Notes under the pieces: generated by a model
The model's database searches: none
What the model was told of the DNA's origin: nothing
What the model saw: only the letters and a program-made list of their open reading frames with translations
Program-made: the position numbers and the translations under genes
NCBI GenBank assembly: GCA_002320005.1
Contig: DCJK01000018.1
Location: 39,226-103,225 of the forward strand
Reading direction: 5' to 3'
Source: Firmicutes bacterium UBA1702
Lineage (GTDB): Bacteria; Bacillota; Clostridia; Peptostreptococcales; Anaerovoracaceae
Length of the DNA: 64,000 nt
Shown: positions 25,253 through 34,860 of the stretch, in pieces
How the letters are laid out: every line of letters starts with the position of its first letter
Numbering within the stretch: position 1 is the stretch's first letter

Positions 25253-26671
25253 CTACAAGCCAAGCAGCGGCAGCTTATTGAGGATTATGGAAAAAATGAC
25301 CATTCCAAATAATGCAAAGGGATATGTGGCTCCGTATCCGGCACCCGGATCGTCGCTTCCTGCTGCTTCTGTAGCCGCTCCAAGTCCGGGTGTTGATGTC
25401 ATGCCCCCGCATATGGCTCCTGAAAGCATTATCCAGTTAAGTCTGAAGACATATCTTCCCACAAGAAAACCGACCATAACAGATATTGTTCCGACAATCA
25501 GGCTTACGGCCACCAGAAGAATTCCCGAACCCATGAGCGCATACACTGCTCCGTAGCCATAATTCAGGCCTACTATGGCAAGGAAAAAAGCCAGAGCCAG
25601 TTCTCGAACGGCACTGAGAACCGCAGGGTCCATTCGGAAGGATACCGGACCTATCTTCCCTATGTATCCCAGAATCAAGGCTCCTATCAGAACACCTCCG
25701 GTGGACTCCAGACTTACATATCCCAAAGGTCCCATATATATCTTTACTGAGCCCAGTATATATCCCGACAGACACACTATGGCAAAAGAAACTATATTAA
25801 ACTTTGTGGTCTCTATCTCTTTTCTTTTTCCGATTCTTTCAGACGCTTTCATTTCTTCACGATACTTTTGTTTCTCGTCTTCAATGTCAAATCCGAATAT
25901 CAGATTAAGGAAATTGACCGCAAGTATGACAATAAGAACTCCAAAAGGATACCCGACAGCTGAGCCGATACCCACCTGAGCCGTTGCTTCATTTACATAG
26001 TCCCTTTTCATTTCTTCTGTCAGGGTTTCTGTGTTTTCCACAGTAAGATCACTGTATTTATCATTTAACTTCAGTACATCTATTATGGCTTTTTTCTCAC
26101 CGGTGCTCTCATTTTCGTAGGCTTCGGCCAGTTCTTCCGCATGGGAGCCCGCCGTTTCCAGCGCTGAAGCCAGCCCCGGAGAACTGGTCAGTGCTCCGGT
26201 ATATACACCCGTCACAGCATATGAGTTTGCGTCGCTACAGAAGGCTGTGCAGGCATAGGTTGCTGCTGCTCCGGTAAAAGTTATCAGCAATCCCAGCACA
26301 ATAAATTTAGGACCATATTTTCTTACCACTATGCCCAGATCTTTTGCTGCCAGCAGCCCCACAGCTGCTACAAATATTATAAGTGCGGTGGTAAAAAAGT
26401 ATGAATTGACAACCTTTCCCCCGTTGGTTTCGATTATCTGTATGGCTGCCCTCATGCCTGCCGCCTGGGTATCTCCCTGTGCGTATATCTTCTGAGCCAG
26501 TCTGTAAGCTGCCCAGCCTATGGCAAGACCCGTAAACAAAGCGCCGGAGGTCCCGAAGCTGAACTTTCCCAGCTTTATCTTTCCCAGCAGAAGTCCCGTT
26601 ACTATGGCTGCCAACATGAGCACATATGGATTAAGAGCAAGGCTCACTATGTCAAACTTAAAAAATGTCAT
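25253..26671 (-). CDS. AspT/YidE-like exchanger-type transporter
   Basis: A 472-aa integral membrane protein with about ten to twelve helices and an internal duplication. GVYTGALTSSPGLASALETA in the first half is repeated as GAICGGMTSTPGLGAATEAA in the second. This repeat is typical of the aspartate:alanine exchanger (AspT/YbjL/YidE) fold. A hydrophilic loop (DEKQKYREEMKASERIGKRKE) separates the halves. It follows the lysine fermentation genes after a terminator, so it has its own promoter. By position it may import lysine or export a fermentation product; that is inference only. Confidence 0.75.
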   Translation of the reverse strand: MTFFKFDIVSLALNPYVLMLAAIVTGLLLGKIKLGKFSFGTSGALFTGLAIGWAAYRLAQKIYAQGDTQAAGMRAAIQIIETNGGKVVNSYFFTTALIIFVAAVGLLAAKDLGIVVRKYGPKFIVLGLLITFTGAAATYACTAFCSDANSYAVTGVYTGALTSSPGLASALETAGSHAEELAEAYENESTGEKKAIIDVLKLNDKYSDLTVENTETLTEEMKRDYVNEATAQVGIGSAVGYPFGVLIVILAVNFLNLIFGFDIEDEKQKYREEMKASERIGKRKEIETTKFNIVSFAIVCLSGYILGSVKIYMGPLGYVSLESTGGVLIGALILGYIGKIGPVSFRMDPAVLSAVRELALAFFLAIVGLNYGYGAVYALMGSGILLVAVSLIVGTISVMVGFLVGRYVFRLNWIMLSGAICGGMTSTPGLGAATEAAGSDDPGAGYGATYPFALFGMVIFSIILNKLPLLGL

Positions 26672-26787
26672 TTCTCCTCTGTCCTTTAGCTTGATTTTCT
26701 GAATGCTTACTAATACTTTATATCACTTCATTGCTTCTTTTGCAAGCCATCTGTCTCACATCACAGCTATCTCCTTTATGCACCGAC

Positions 26788-26820
26788 ACAAAAAGAGCTC
26801 CCCGGCAAGAGAGCTCTTTT
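26788..26820 (-). terminator. terminator of the lysine fermentation operon
   Basis: AAAAGAGCTC (26791-26800) and GAGCTCTTTT (26811-26820) form a perfect 10-bp stem, with a T-tract on the minus strand. It lies 18 nt beyond the stop of the CoA-transferase beta gene and separates it from the transporter. Confidence 0.85.
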
Positions 26821-26837
26821 GACTTCGAGAAAATATA

Positions 26838-27494
26838 TTATTCTTCTTCCATTGCCTTCATGTTAGGATCAAAGTGAAGTTCGCAGCCTGTTGCAGCCTG
26901 AATGTCTTCCTTAGTGTAGTCAGGATGTAATTCAGTTACCCAGATTCCGTCTTCTCTTACTTCCATAACGCCCATCTCAGTGATAATCAGGTCAACGCAC
27001 TTCTCAGCTGTCAGCGGCAGTGTGCATTTCTTCAGAATCTTATGTGCACCCTTCTGAGTGTGCATCATAGTGATTATAACCTTTCTTGCACCTGTTACCA
27101 GGTCCATGGCTCCGCCCATTCCTGCAACTTTCTTGCCCGGAACAATCCAGTTTGCCAGATCTCCGTTTTCAGCAACTTCCATAGCGCCCAGAACTGTAGC
27201 TGCTACATGTCCGCCTCTTACGAGACCGAAAGATTCTGCTGTGTCGAAGTATTTAACTCTTGGAAGAGCTGTTACATAAACACCGCCGGAGTTGATGATA
27301 TCAACATCAACATTGGAAGCATCTGCAACTGCATCGATTCCGGCAAAGCCGTTTTCTGAATGCAGAGTTACCATAATATCTTCAGGGATATAATCTGCAA
27401 CCATGGTAGGAAGCCCTATACCCAGGTTTGCAAAATCCCCGTCTTTAAATTCTTTTGCGCATCTCTTTGCGATTCTTGCTTTTAAATCTGCCAT
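26838..27494 (-). CDS. atoA: butyrate/acetoacetate CoA-transferase, beta subunit
   Basis: The 218-aa small subunit of a class I CoA-transferase. NLGIGLPTMVADYIPE and TLHSENGFAGI include the catalytic glutamate in the SENG motif; GGHVAATVLGAMEVAENGDLANW and GMGGAMDLVTGA are family blocks. In lysine fermentation the enzyme moves CoA from butyryl-CoA to acetoacetate, giving butyrate and acetoacetyl-CoA. It overlaps the alpha subunit gene by 13 nt and is the last gene of the operon before a terminator. Confidence 0.9.
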   Translation of the reverse strand: MADLKARIAKRCAKEFKDGDFANLGIGLPTMVADYIPEDIMVTLHSENGFAGIDAVADASNVDVDIINSGGVYVTALPRVKYFDTAESFGLVRGGHVAATVLGAMEVAENGDLANWIVPGKKVAGMGGAMDLVTGARKVIITMMHTQKGAHKILKKCTLPLTAEKCVDLIITEMGVMEVREDGIWVTELHPDYTKEDIQAATGCELHFDPNMKAMEEE

Positions 27495-28207
27495 GGCTTT
27501 TCTCCTTCCACAATAGCATCTACCAGTACGCCTGCAACTGCGAAGATATCCGGATCGATTTCTCCGATTTCAACAATCTTTTCAGGAGCGATGATAGTCT
27601 TGTCAGCAGCACCTGCCATTACATAGTTGAAGTTCTTTGTTGCTTTTGCGCAGTAGTAGTTACCGAATTTGTCAGCTACTGACGGTCTGATGAAAGAGTA
27701 GTCAGCTCTCAGAGGCATTTCCAGCAGGTACTTCTTTCCTTCAATCTCAACGACCTTTTTCTTTCTTCCCAGTTCGTCAAGTTCTGTTTCCATTGGAGTA
27801 CCAACGCCGGTAGGAGTCAGAACACCGCCCAGTCCATAAGCGGCAGCTCTGATTTTTTCAGCCAGAGTTCCTTGAGGAACCAGCGTATATCTTAAAGTAC
27901 CTTCAGCAAACTGTTCGTTGAGCTTAGGATTTACTCCCAAGTGTGAAGCGATGATATGGTCTACCATGTGATGCTCTAAAAGCTTTCCAACGCCTCTTGC
28001 AGTTTTAGCTGCGAATTCGCCGGCAGGCTGACCTGCGTCAAGTCCGCCGTCGTTAGCGATAACTGTAAGGTGCTTTACGCCCTTTCTTACTAATGCGTCC
28101 ATTAAGACTTCAGGGGAACCTGTTGCCAGGAAGCCGCCGACCATGATGGTCATACCGTCTTTTACGCCTGCAACCGCTTCGTCAGCAGTCATAATTTTGT
28201 TAATCAT
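27482..28207 (-). CDS. atoD: butyrate/acetoacetate CoA-transferase, alpha subunit
   Basis: The 241-aa large subunit. TIMVGGFLATGSPEVLMDALV contains the oxyanion glycine loop. VIANDGGLDAGQ, HHMVDHIIASHLGVNP, LVPQGTLAEKIRAAAYGLGGVLTPTG and LRADYSFIRPSVADKFGN are family blocks. It works with the beta subunit just downstream. The 103-nt gap to kamE has no terminator that I can see, so it is likely transcribed with the aminomutase genes. Confidence 0.9.
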   Translation of the reverse strand: MINKIMTADEAVAGVKDGMTIMVGGFLATGSPEVLMDALVRKGVKHLTVIANDGGLDAGQPAGEFAAKTARGVGKLLEHHMVDHIIASHLGVNPKLNEQFAEGTLRYTLVPQGTLAEKIRAAAYGLGGVLTPTGVGTPMETELDELGRKKKVVEIEGKKYLLEMPLRADYSFIRPSVADKFGNYYCAKATKNFNYVMAGAADKTIIAPEKIVEIGEIDPDIFAVAGVLVDAIVEGEKPWQI

Positions 28208-28310
28208 GTTTCTTCACCTTTCTATTGTTTTATACATCAGTCAATAATAAACTAATCCATTTGCGGCTTCATGTCAATATGACTGACGGTTTTTTCACAG
28301 ATTTCCTTTA

Positions 28311-29105
28311 CTAACGATCTGCGATGTTCGGCTTCTTCTGCCAGCCTCTCTTCTCTACTTCCTGCATGATGTATGACATTACGTGCTCTGCATACTTGCC
28401 GGGACCGAAGCCTGCATCATAGCCGAGTTCCTGAGCCAACTCATGAGATATTCTAGGGCCGCCGCAGGTAAGAATAATTTTGTCACGAAGACCTTCTGCT
28501 TCAACCAGCTCTATCATTTTGGTAAGCTGCTTGATGTGAATGTCTTTCTGAGTTACTGTCTGTGATACAAGAATTGCATCGGCATTGACTTCCTTTGCCT
28601 TGGCGATAAGCTGCTCGCAAGGAACCTGGGAACCCATGTTGTAAGGAACGACATTCTTGAATCTCTCAAGGCCGAAGTGACCGTGGAAACCCTTCATCTG
28701 GATGATTGCATCTATACCTACGGTATGAGCATCAGATTCGATGGAAGCTCCCACAACTACGATATCTCTGCCGATATGTTCGCCGATCCATTCTCCGCAT
28801 TCAACTCTGTCCATAACAGTACCTTCAACTTTAGGTACCTTAATGGCGGTGTAATCTATAGTTGCCTGTGCTGTTCCGTAAACATTGAAAAAAGTATATC
28901 CTTTGGTAAGTTCGCAGTAGTAGCATACATTTGGCTCATCCAGACCCAGTTTTCTTGCGTACTGCTTTGCACATTCTTCGGCTTCCTCACCGTAAGGAAT
29001 CGGAAGCGTAAATGAAAGCTGAACTTTACCGTCGTTTAAGGCGTCGCCGTAAGGCTTGACGCAGGTTAAATCCACCTGAGTGGTTGCTGTCTTAGTTTCT
29101 GCCAT
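28311..29105 (-). CDS. kamE: lysine 5,6-aminomutase, beta subunit
   Basis: The cobalamin-binding subunit (264 aa) of D-lysine/beta-lysine 5,6-aminomutase, which turns beta-lysine into 3,5-diaminohexanoate. The base-off B12 motif DxHxxG is present as ESDAHTVGID, followed by IQMKGFHGHFGLERFKNV, the ILVSQTVTQKDIHIKQL block and ILTCGGPRISHELAQELG. The PLP-binding lysine is expected in the DIVVVGASIESDAHTVG neighbourhood of this subunit in known enzymes. It lies 14 nt after kamD. Confidence 0.95.
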   Translation of the reverse strand: MAETKTATTQVDLTCVKPYGDALNDGKVQLSFTLPIPYGEEAEECAKQYARKLGLDEPNVCYYCELTKGYTFFNVYGTAQATIDYTAIKVPKVEGTVMDRVECGEWIGEHIGRDIVVVGASIESDAHTVGIDAIIQMKGFHGHFGLERFKNVVPYNMGSQVPCEQLIAKAKEVNADAILVSQTVTQKDIHIKQLTKMIELVEAEGLRDKIILTCGGPRISHELAQELGYDAGFGPGKYAEHVMSYIMQEVEKRGWQKKPNIADR

Positions 29106-29119
29106 TATTCTGCACCTCC

Positions 29120-30673
29120 CTATTCATGATCCAAGAACAATTCAATGAATGGATTGAAGTAGTTTTCACCCTTTGTGCAAACACCTTCAAGTCCGTGTCC
29201 GCCGTCTAACGGACGCTTTACACCGCCGAATATACCTTTTTCGATGGTGGAGAAGAGTCCTTCCTTTTCAACTTCTGCAAGAAGTTCATCAGCTTTGCCC
29301 AGAACTTCCTGAGCACGCTTCTGGATTATTCCGTCTTTCTTGAACTCAACTTCATCTCCGATATGTCTGCAGTTGTTGAAGATATATCTTGCATTTTCAA
29401 TTGAAAGATATCTGTCCTGCATAAGAGGAGTATGAATAGCTTCTGTCAGCATTCCTGTCAGAAGGATTGACTGGTGAGTCCATACAGTTACCAGATTGAA
29501 CAGCGCATCCTGGATATGTCCTCTGAAGATGTTTCCTGTCATGAACTTTGTAGGAGGCATATATTTCAATCTTGCCTTAGGGAAGATTTCTCTTGCCATC
29601 TGTGCCTGTGACAGTTCAAGAAGGAATCCGTCCTCTGTTGAAGGATCCATTTCGAAGGCGTGTCCCAGACCCATCTGTTCTTCAGGAATGTTTGCAAGAA
29701 CAGCAAACTGTTCGTTTATAAACTGAGAAGCTGTTACTGTATGCGCAGCCTCGATTGCATCGTCTGTGGTGAGATAGTTATCTTCGCCGGAGTTGAAGAT
29801 GATTCCGCAGTATCCTATGATAACACGGCTCATATACTGGTCTACCAGTGTTCTCTGCATGTTGATATCTCTGAAAAGGATGCCGTATATAGCGTCATTA
29901 AGCATTACATCCAGTCTTTCCAGGGCTCCCATTGCAGCGATTTCAGGCATACACATTCCTGATGAGTAGTTGCACAGTCTGATGTATCTGCCAACTTCTT
30001 CTCCCACTTCGTCAAGAGCTTTTCTCATGATTCTGAAGTTTTCCTGTGTTGCATATGTACCGCCGAAGCCTTCTGTTGTAGGGCCGTAAGGTACATAGTC
30101 CAGCAGTGACTGGGCTGTTGTTCTAATTACAGCTATGACATCTGCACCCTGTCTTGCAGCAGCCTGTGCCTGAATTACGTCTTCGTAGATGTTACCTGTA
30201 GCAACGATAACATAGACATACGGTTCCGGTCCTTCTCCGATTGTTTCGAGATATTCCTTTCTTTTTGCCTTCTGCATGTCTATTCTCTCGAAGGTCTTCT
30301 TGATTGCAGGCTTGAGGGCTTCTGCGGCCTCTTCCTGAGAGCAGGTAGGCAGCTTGGTGATATCCAGCTTTCCTGCCGCCATTTCCTGAGCAATTTCCTG
30401 AGGTTCCTTACCTGTCTGAACTATGGCATTTCCCATCCAGTAAGCTGCTCCTGTAGGCAGGGCTCCTGCTTCTTTGATCTGATCCACCACCACATTTGGA
30501 AGGGGTGTGTCAACGTCGTCCACTCCATCAACGCCTAAAAGTCTTACGATGGTTCTTTCTGTAGAAACCGTCGTATGGCGTTCGATGAACTCCTGCATGT
30601 CATGAGCGATATTTGCTGCATGCTGGCGGGCGCTGTCAACAACTTTCGGATCGAGGTTTAATTTGCTTTTCAT
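29120..30673 (-). CDS. kamD: lysine 5,6-aminomutase, alpha subunit
   Basis: The 517-aa catalytic TIM-barrel subunit of 5,6-aminomutase. It opens LNLDPKVVDSARQHAANIAHDM. It then has VVVDQIKEAGALPTGAAYW, VYVIVATGNIYEDVIQAQAA, GADVIAVIRTTAQSLLDYVP and PTTEGFGGTYATQENFRIM. Together with kamE it uses adenosylcobalamin and PLP. Length agrees with known KamD. Lies 11 nt before kamE on the same transcript as kamC and kamB. Confidence 0.95.
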   Translation of the reverse strand: MKSKLNLDPKVVDSARQHAANIAHDMQEFIERHTTVSTERTIVRLLGVDGVDDVDTPLPNVVVDQIKEAGALPTGAAYWMGNAIVQTGKEPQEIAQEMAAGKLDITKLPTCSQEEAAEALKPAIKKTFERIDMQKAKRKEYLETIGEGPEPYVYVIVATGNIYEDVIQAQAAARQGADVIAVIRTTAQSLLDYVPYGPTTEGFGGTYATQENFRIMRKALDEVGEEVGRYIRLCNYSSGMCMPEIAAMGALERLDVMLNDAIYGILFRDINMQRTLVDQYMSRVIIGYCGIIFNSGEDNYLTTDDAIEAAHTVTASQFINEQFAVLANIPEEQMGLGHAFEMDPSTEDGFLLELSQAQMAREIFPKARLKYMPPTKFMTGNIFRGHIQDALFNLVTVWTHQSILLTGMLTEAIHTPLMQDRYLSIENARYIFNNCRHIGDEVEFKKDGIIQKRAQEVLGKADELLAEVEKEGLFSTIEKGIFGGVKRPLDGGHGLEGVCTKGENYFNPFIELFLDHE

Positions 30674-30684
30674 CCTTTTTCTCC

Positions 30685-32451
30685 TTATCTGATATATTTT
30701 TTCGCTCCGTCTATAATCGCCTTGTCGATTCCTAACATTGCGGCTATGCTCAGAGCATCCTTGGGTACTTGTGCTTCGTTATCTACTCTGCACAGACGAT
30801 AGTCCATGTATTTCGATATTATATTTATCCTGTCACGACGGTTCGCGTGCTGTATCTCGCTGTTCAGCAATGTAAAGTTGCAGTCTGCCAGTCCTCTGAC
30901 CTGCATGTTTACAATGCCTTCACGCTCGGTTACAGACTCAAAATGTGTCGTAATCAGGGAAATATACGGTTTTTCAATTAAATAATCCACCAGACTCTTG
31001 GTGAGCGCAGTTCCTTCCGTCGGGTTGGTGCCGGAGGCAATCTCGTCTATAAGTATCAGGCTTCTGTCCTGGCCTCTGTCAAGAATTTCCTTCAGTTCCT
31101 CCATTTCCGAGCCGAAGCTGGAAAGGCCTCTTTCCACAGACTGAGAATCGCCTATGAGGATTTGCATGTAGTTGGACAGCCCCACCTTCGCTTTCTTTGC
31201 CGGAACAAAGAAGCCATACTGTGCAAGAATAGGAATCTGTCCTGCCAGTTTGAGGGAAATGGTCTTACCTCCCATGTTTGCGCCTGTTATCAGTGTTACA
31301 CCGTCTTTAAGCGCCAGGGATACCGGGCAATACTTTTTCCCTTTGGACTTTATTATGTCTTCCACCTGAAGGTTTCTGCCGTCTTCAAATTCTATAATAT
31401 GTTCATGGACGATTTCTGGTTTCACCAGATCATGTTTGATTGAATAAATGGCCCTTGAAAGAGCCAGATCCAGCGCTCCGATTTTTTCACAATTTTCCAT
31501 CAGGACCTGTGACTTTTCCGCTATGGCTGCAGACAGCCTGCTTCTTACCCTTTCCTCTTCGATTTCGATATCCGCATTGATTTTTTCTGATTCGCTGACA
31601 TAATCGTAAACTTTTTCGGTAGGTTTAAGTTTCATGGTTACGCCCATGTAGTCCTGATCCACAATCTCAAGTTCTTCCAATTGTGTGATCTTTTCGAAAT
31701 CAGGATGCGATTTCGCCACCACTATGTCAAATTTCGGAGTAAGCGCCACACCTTTTTCTCGCCGCAGTCTTTCGCGTGCTTCTTTTTGCTCTTTCCTTAT
31801 GAGAAGCTCATATTCACGTCTTCTGGTGCGATATTCTTCCAAAACCGGGCTGAACTCATTATATATGTAGAAAGTGTTCATTCGGTCCTGCCGCGGATCC
31901 AGGATATCCAGAAGATCCTCCGTATCTTCAAGAAAATACTCCTGTGGCACGGTATCCACAACCGCCGAAATATCATCAGGTTCGCAGGAACTTCTGTCGG
32001 CGGTCTCTTCCTCAGAAATCTCCTGTTCCTTTTTTTCATTATATTCAGAAACACAGTGGCAGCCCTTGTAATCACCCTCTTGGTGCTCTATGGTAAGTTT
32101 CCGCAACTGCCTCATCTGGAGAAGAAGTGATTTGACCTCAAAGAGTTCCACATTGGACAGAGTTGTGCTTCCGCTTCTCTGAAGGGTCAGGGACGGATCT
32201 TTCATTTCCATGAAGACCTCCTGTATTTTGTCCGTCAGAGTGCGATTCTGCTTCACAAAAGCAATCATCTGCTCTACTCTTTCCAGTTCTTCCTTCAGCT
32301 CTTCTTCTTCCCCCGGGTAATAGGGGCGTATTTCCTTTAGCTGTTTTTTGCCGAAAGGAGTGTTTAAGTCCAGATTAAACATTACATAATCAAGACCTGT
32401 CTCCCTTCTCGTTTTGATATTGGCAAGTCTTCTATTTTTGCCTTGCTTCAT
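30685..32451 (-). CDS. kamC: KamC, MutS-like ATPase of the lysine locus
   Basis: A MutS-family ATPase of 588 aa encoded in lysine fermentation clusters. The Walker A is TLITGANMGGKTISLKLAG, Walker B LILIDEIASGTNPTEGTALT, then the H-loop SLITTHFES. An N-terminal helical part with long acidic stretches precedes it. As I recall, KamB and KamC have been described as a reactivating system for 5,6-aminomutase in Fusobacterium. The frame is open for 62 more codons inside kamB, but the ATG at 32451, after GGAAAGAAG and 11 nt past the kamB stop, is the credible start. Confidence 0.85.
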   Translation of the reverse strand: MKQGKNRRLANIKTRRETGLDYVMFNLDLNTPFGKKQLKEIRPYYPGEEEELKEELERVEQMIAFVKQNRTLTDKIQEVFMEMKDPSLTLQRSGSTTLSNVELFEVKSLLLQMRQLRKLTIEHQEGDYKGCHCVSEYNEKKEQEISEEETADRSSCEPDDISAVVDTVPQEYFLEDTEDLLDILDPRQDRMNTFYIYNEFSPVLEEYRTRRREYELLIRKEQKEARERLRREKGVALTPKFDIVVAKSHPDFEKITQLEELEIVDQDYMGVTMKLKPTEKVYDYVSESEKINADIEIEEERVRSRLSAAIAEKSQVLMENCEKIGALDLALSRAIYSIKHDLVKPEIVHEHIIEFEDGRNLQVEDIIKSKGKKYCPVSLALKDGVTLITGANMGGKTISLKLAGQIPILAQYGFFVPAKKAKVGLSNYMQILIGDSQSVERGLSSFGSEMEELKEILDRGQDRSLILIDEIASGTNPTEGTALTKSLVDYLIEKPYISLITTHFESVTEREGIVNMQVRGLADCNFTLLNSEIQHANRRDRINIISKYMDYRLCRVDNEAQVPKDALSIAAMLGIDKAIIDGAKKYIR

Positions 32452-32462
32452 AACTTCTTTCC

Positions 32463-33482
32463 TTACATTCTTACGTCTATGATAGGTATGTCCGGAATGG
32501 CCTCCTTCATGGTTTCCAAAAGGAATCTGTTGTCGAAGGTGTATCCGGCAGGCGCCCACGGGTTTACCGTTATGGCAGCGATTTCGATATTTTTGAGTAC
32601 TTTTACTCTCAATCCTTTTTTGCGGAAGATTCCCCAATCCATGACATTTATGAATATCTTGGTAGGATCCTTGAGCACTATCTGAACCTGCTTGAGGTTC
32701 TTGAGGCTTATATCCGAAATTACGCTGTTTGTAAAAGCGCCCGGTATGTATATATATCTTGTATCCTCGTCAATGGCTCCGTTGATTTCTCTGGCTGCTC
32801 CCAGTCCTGTCAGCAGATCCAGTTTTTTTACCTCTCCCTTGTCATTTACGAGCATAACCTTGTCTTCAAAAATATTCTTTTCTATTGCATTTCTGGCAGT
32901 GCCTTCCTCCAGCTGCGGGAGTCTGTAAAGATTAACAATATGTGCGGTTTCCTCCACCACTTTGTTCATCTTTCTTGAAAGCACAGCGCCTGTAGATAAT
33001 ATGATGGCATCTGAGGTGTCCGGAGATGCGATGGTCTTTCTGTCAATAGCTCCGTCTATGAGAACAAGCTGACATCCCAGCTCCAGCATGTCGCGGCACA
33101 GAAGCTTCTGCTCCGCATTGATTACCGGTCCGGCTATCTGAACATATCCGGCCTCTTTTACCCTACAGATGAACAGCGGCCCGATGGCCGTAGAGTATCT
33201 GGTTCTTTGTATCACTTCCAGACCTGCATCTGCCATGTCATAAAGAAGTGCCGGCACAGCTACCAGCATATCTTCCTCCAGAAATACACGCGGTTTTTCT
33301 GTTCCGGTAACCAGATCCTGAGTTTCGCCGTCACGGCCTGTTGAAGTAATTCCCAAAACTATTCCTTCGTCTATGGCCTCCTCTATGAGGTAGTTTAGAG
33401 CCGTGGTTTTTCCGGCATTCTTGGCCATTCCCACGATAGAGAGAGTTTTGTATTTAGTTGATAATTCGTGTAATAACCCCAT
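32463..33482 (-). CDS. kamB: KamB, P-loop protein of the lysine locus
   Basis: A 339-aa NTPase-like protein with a P-loop SIVGMAKNAGKTTALNYLIEE near the N-terminus (the loop is GMAKNAGKTT). LVLIDGAIDRKTIASPDTSDAIILSTGAV acts as the Walker B region. It ends ITVNPWAPAGYTFDNRFLLE. It pairs with kamC in lysine fermentation loci and is thought to reactivate the aminomutase. A hairpin lies between it and kamA. The role is inferred from the family and context. Confidence 0.82.
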   Translation of the reverse strand: MGLLHELSTKYKTLSIVGMAKNAGKTTALNYLIEEAIDEGIVLGITSTGRDGETQDLVTGTEKPRVFLEEDMLVAVPALLYDMADAGLEVIQRTRYSTAIGPLFICRVKEAGYVQIAGPVINAEQKLLCRDMLELGCQLVLIDGAIDRKTIASPDTSDAIILSTGAVLSRKMNKVVEETAHIVNLYRLPQLEEGTARNAIEKNIFEDKVMLVNDKGEVKKLDLLTGLGAAREINGAIDEDTRYIYIPGAFTNSVISDISLKNLKQVQIVLKDPTKIFINVMDWGIFRKKGLRVKVLKNIEIAAITVNPWAPAGYTFDNRFLLETMKEAIPDIPIIDVRM

Positions 33483-33506
33483 TATGCTATAGTTCCTTTA
33501 ACGGTT

Positions 33507-33537
33507 CCTGCAGGGAGATGAAAAATCTCCCTGCAGG
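33507..33537 (-). promoter_or_regulatory. hairpin between kamA and kamB
   Basis: CCTGCAGGGAGAT (33507-33519) and ATCTCCCTGCAGG (33525-33537), perfect 13-bp stem with a 5-nt loop. It lacks a T-tract on the minus strand, so it is more likely an mRNA-processing or stability element, or an attenuating element between kamA and the rest, than a full terminator. Confidence 0.6.
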
Positions 33538-33562
33538 CTTGTTTTGCGTTATTCCGAAAGAA

Positions 33563-34822
33563 TTAGTGTTTGTTTCTTTCGTGTCTTGCCAGGTTGCTTG
33601 GTTCCATGTACTTGATTTCAGGACCTTCGCCCAGAGCAGAAACGCCCTGATACTTGTAAGTCTTCTTACCTGTGCAGTAATCGCATGTGCAAGGAAGATC
33701 AGGCAGTGAAGGTTCTGTGTAAGTAGTGATAACGCCTTCGTAGTTTCTCAGGATTACCTTGTGAGGAGTCTGAGATATTACATACTGAGGCATTACAGGA
33801 GTCTTTCCGCCGCCGCCAGGAGCGTCAACTACGAATGTAGGAACGGCATAACCTGAAGTATGTCCTCTTAAACCTTCCATGATTTCGATACCCTTTGATA
33901 CAGGTGTTCTGAAGTGTTCGATACCCATTGAAAGGTCGCAGATGTAGATGTAGTAAGGTCTGATTCTGTTCTTAACCAGAACGTGCATCAGGTCTCTCAT
34001 GATATGTTTGCAGTCGTTAACGCCTCTTAAGAGTACGGACTGGTTTCCGAGAGGGATACCTGCGTCAGCAAGTTTTCTAACTGCTTCCATAGCTGTAGGA
34101 GTCATTTCCTTAGGGTGGTTGAAGTGAGTGTTCAGCCAGATCGGATGATACTTCTTCAGCATGTTAACCAGGTCGTCAGTAATTCTCATTGGCATTACAA
34201 CCGGAGTTCTTGAACCAAGTCTTACGATTTCAACATGGTCAATCTTTCTCAGCTCGCTGATGATGTATTCAAGAGTTTCATCTTCAACGCAGAGGCAGTC
34301 ACCGCCGGAAAGCAGTACGTCTCTAACCTGAGGAGTCTTTCTGATATATTCGATACATGCATCGATATCTTCTCTTGATCTTGCACCGTCAGTTTCACCT
34401 GCAAGTCTTCTTCTTGTGCAATGTCTGCAGTACATTGAGCACTGGTCAGTGATTAAGAAGAGAACTCTGTCAGGATATCTGTGAGTTAATCCAGGGGCAG
34501 GGGAGTCAGCATCTTCGTGCAGAGGGTCCAGATCGTCAGCTTCTGATCTGTGCATTTCTGCCAGTGTAGGAACAGCCTGCATTCTTACCGGATCTCTCGG
34601 ATCATCAGGATCCATCAGGGAAGCATAGTAAGGAGTGATGCCTACTCTGAAGCCGCCCATAACCTTCTCGATATCAGCTTTTTCCTGCTCTGTCAGGTTA
34701 ACAACCTGAGCGATTTCTTCTACAGTTGACAGTCTGTTTTCAACCTGCCAATGCCAGTCGTTCCACTGTTCATCTGTTACGTCTTTGAACAGAGGAATGT
34801 CTTTCCAATTTCTAACAGCCAT
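33563..34822 (-). CDS. kamA: L-lysine 2,3-aminomutase
   Basis: First step of the pathway: L-lysine to L-beta-lysine. The 419-aa radical SAM/PLP enzyme carries the 4Fe-4S motif ITDQCSMYCRHCTRRR, the ISELRKIDHVEIVRLGSRTPV and QSVLLRGVNDCKHIMRDLM blocks, and the PLP lysine region near DAPGGGGKTPVMPQYV. The C-terminal CTCDYCTGKKTYKYQGVSAL is the zinc/dimer region. An AAAAGGAGATTTAAT site precedes the ATG. It lies 38 nt after a kdd paralogue. Confidence 0.97.
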   Translation of the reverse strand: MAVRNWKDIPLFKDVTDEQWNDWHWQVENRLSTVEEIAQVVNLTEQEKADIEKVMGGFRVGITPYYASLMDPDDPRDPVRMQAVPTLAEMHRSEADDLDPLHEDADSPAPGLTHRYPDRVLFLITDQCSMYCRHCTRRRLAGETDGARSREDIDACIEYIRKTPQVRDVLLSGGDCLCVEDETLEYIISELRKIDHVEIVRLGSRTPVVMPMRITDDLVNMLKKYHPIWLNTHFNHPKEMTPTAMEAVRKLADAGIPLGNQSVLLRGVNDCKHIMRDLMHVLVKNRIRPYYIYICDLSMGIEHFRTPVSKGIEIMEGLRGHTSGYAVPTFVVDAPGGGGKTPVMPQYVISQTPHKVILRNYEGVITTYTEPSLPDLPCTCDYCTGKKTYKYQGVSALGEGPEIKYMEPSNLARHERNKH

Positions 34823-34860
34823 ATTAAATCTCCTTTTATTGGTTGAAATCTGAAATGTAA

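Noticed and set aside
32452..32637. N-terminal extension of KamC
   Set aside because: The frame is open but overlaps kamB and is full of Arg/His/Gln; the ATG at 32451 has a ribosome site and a normal start.
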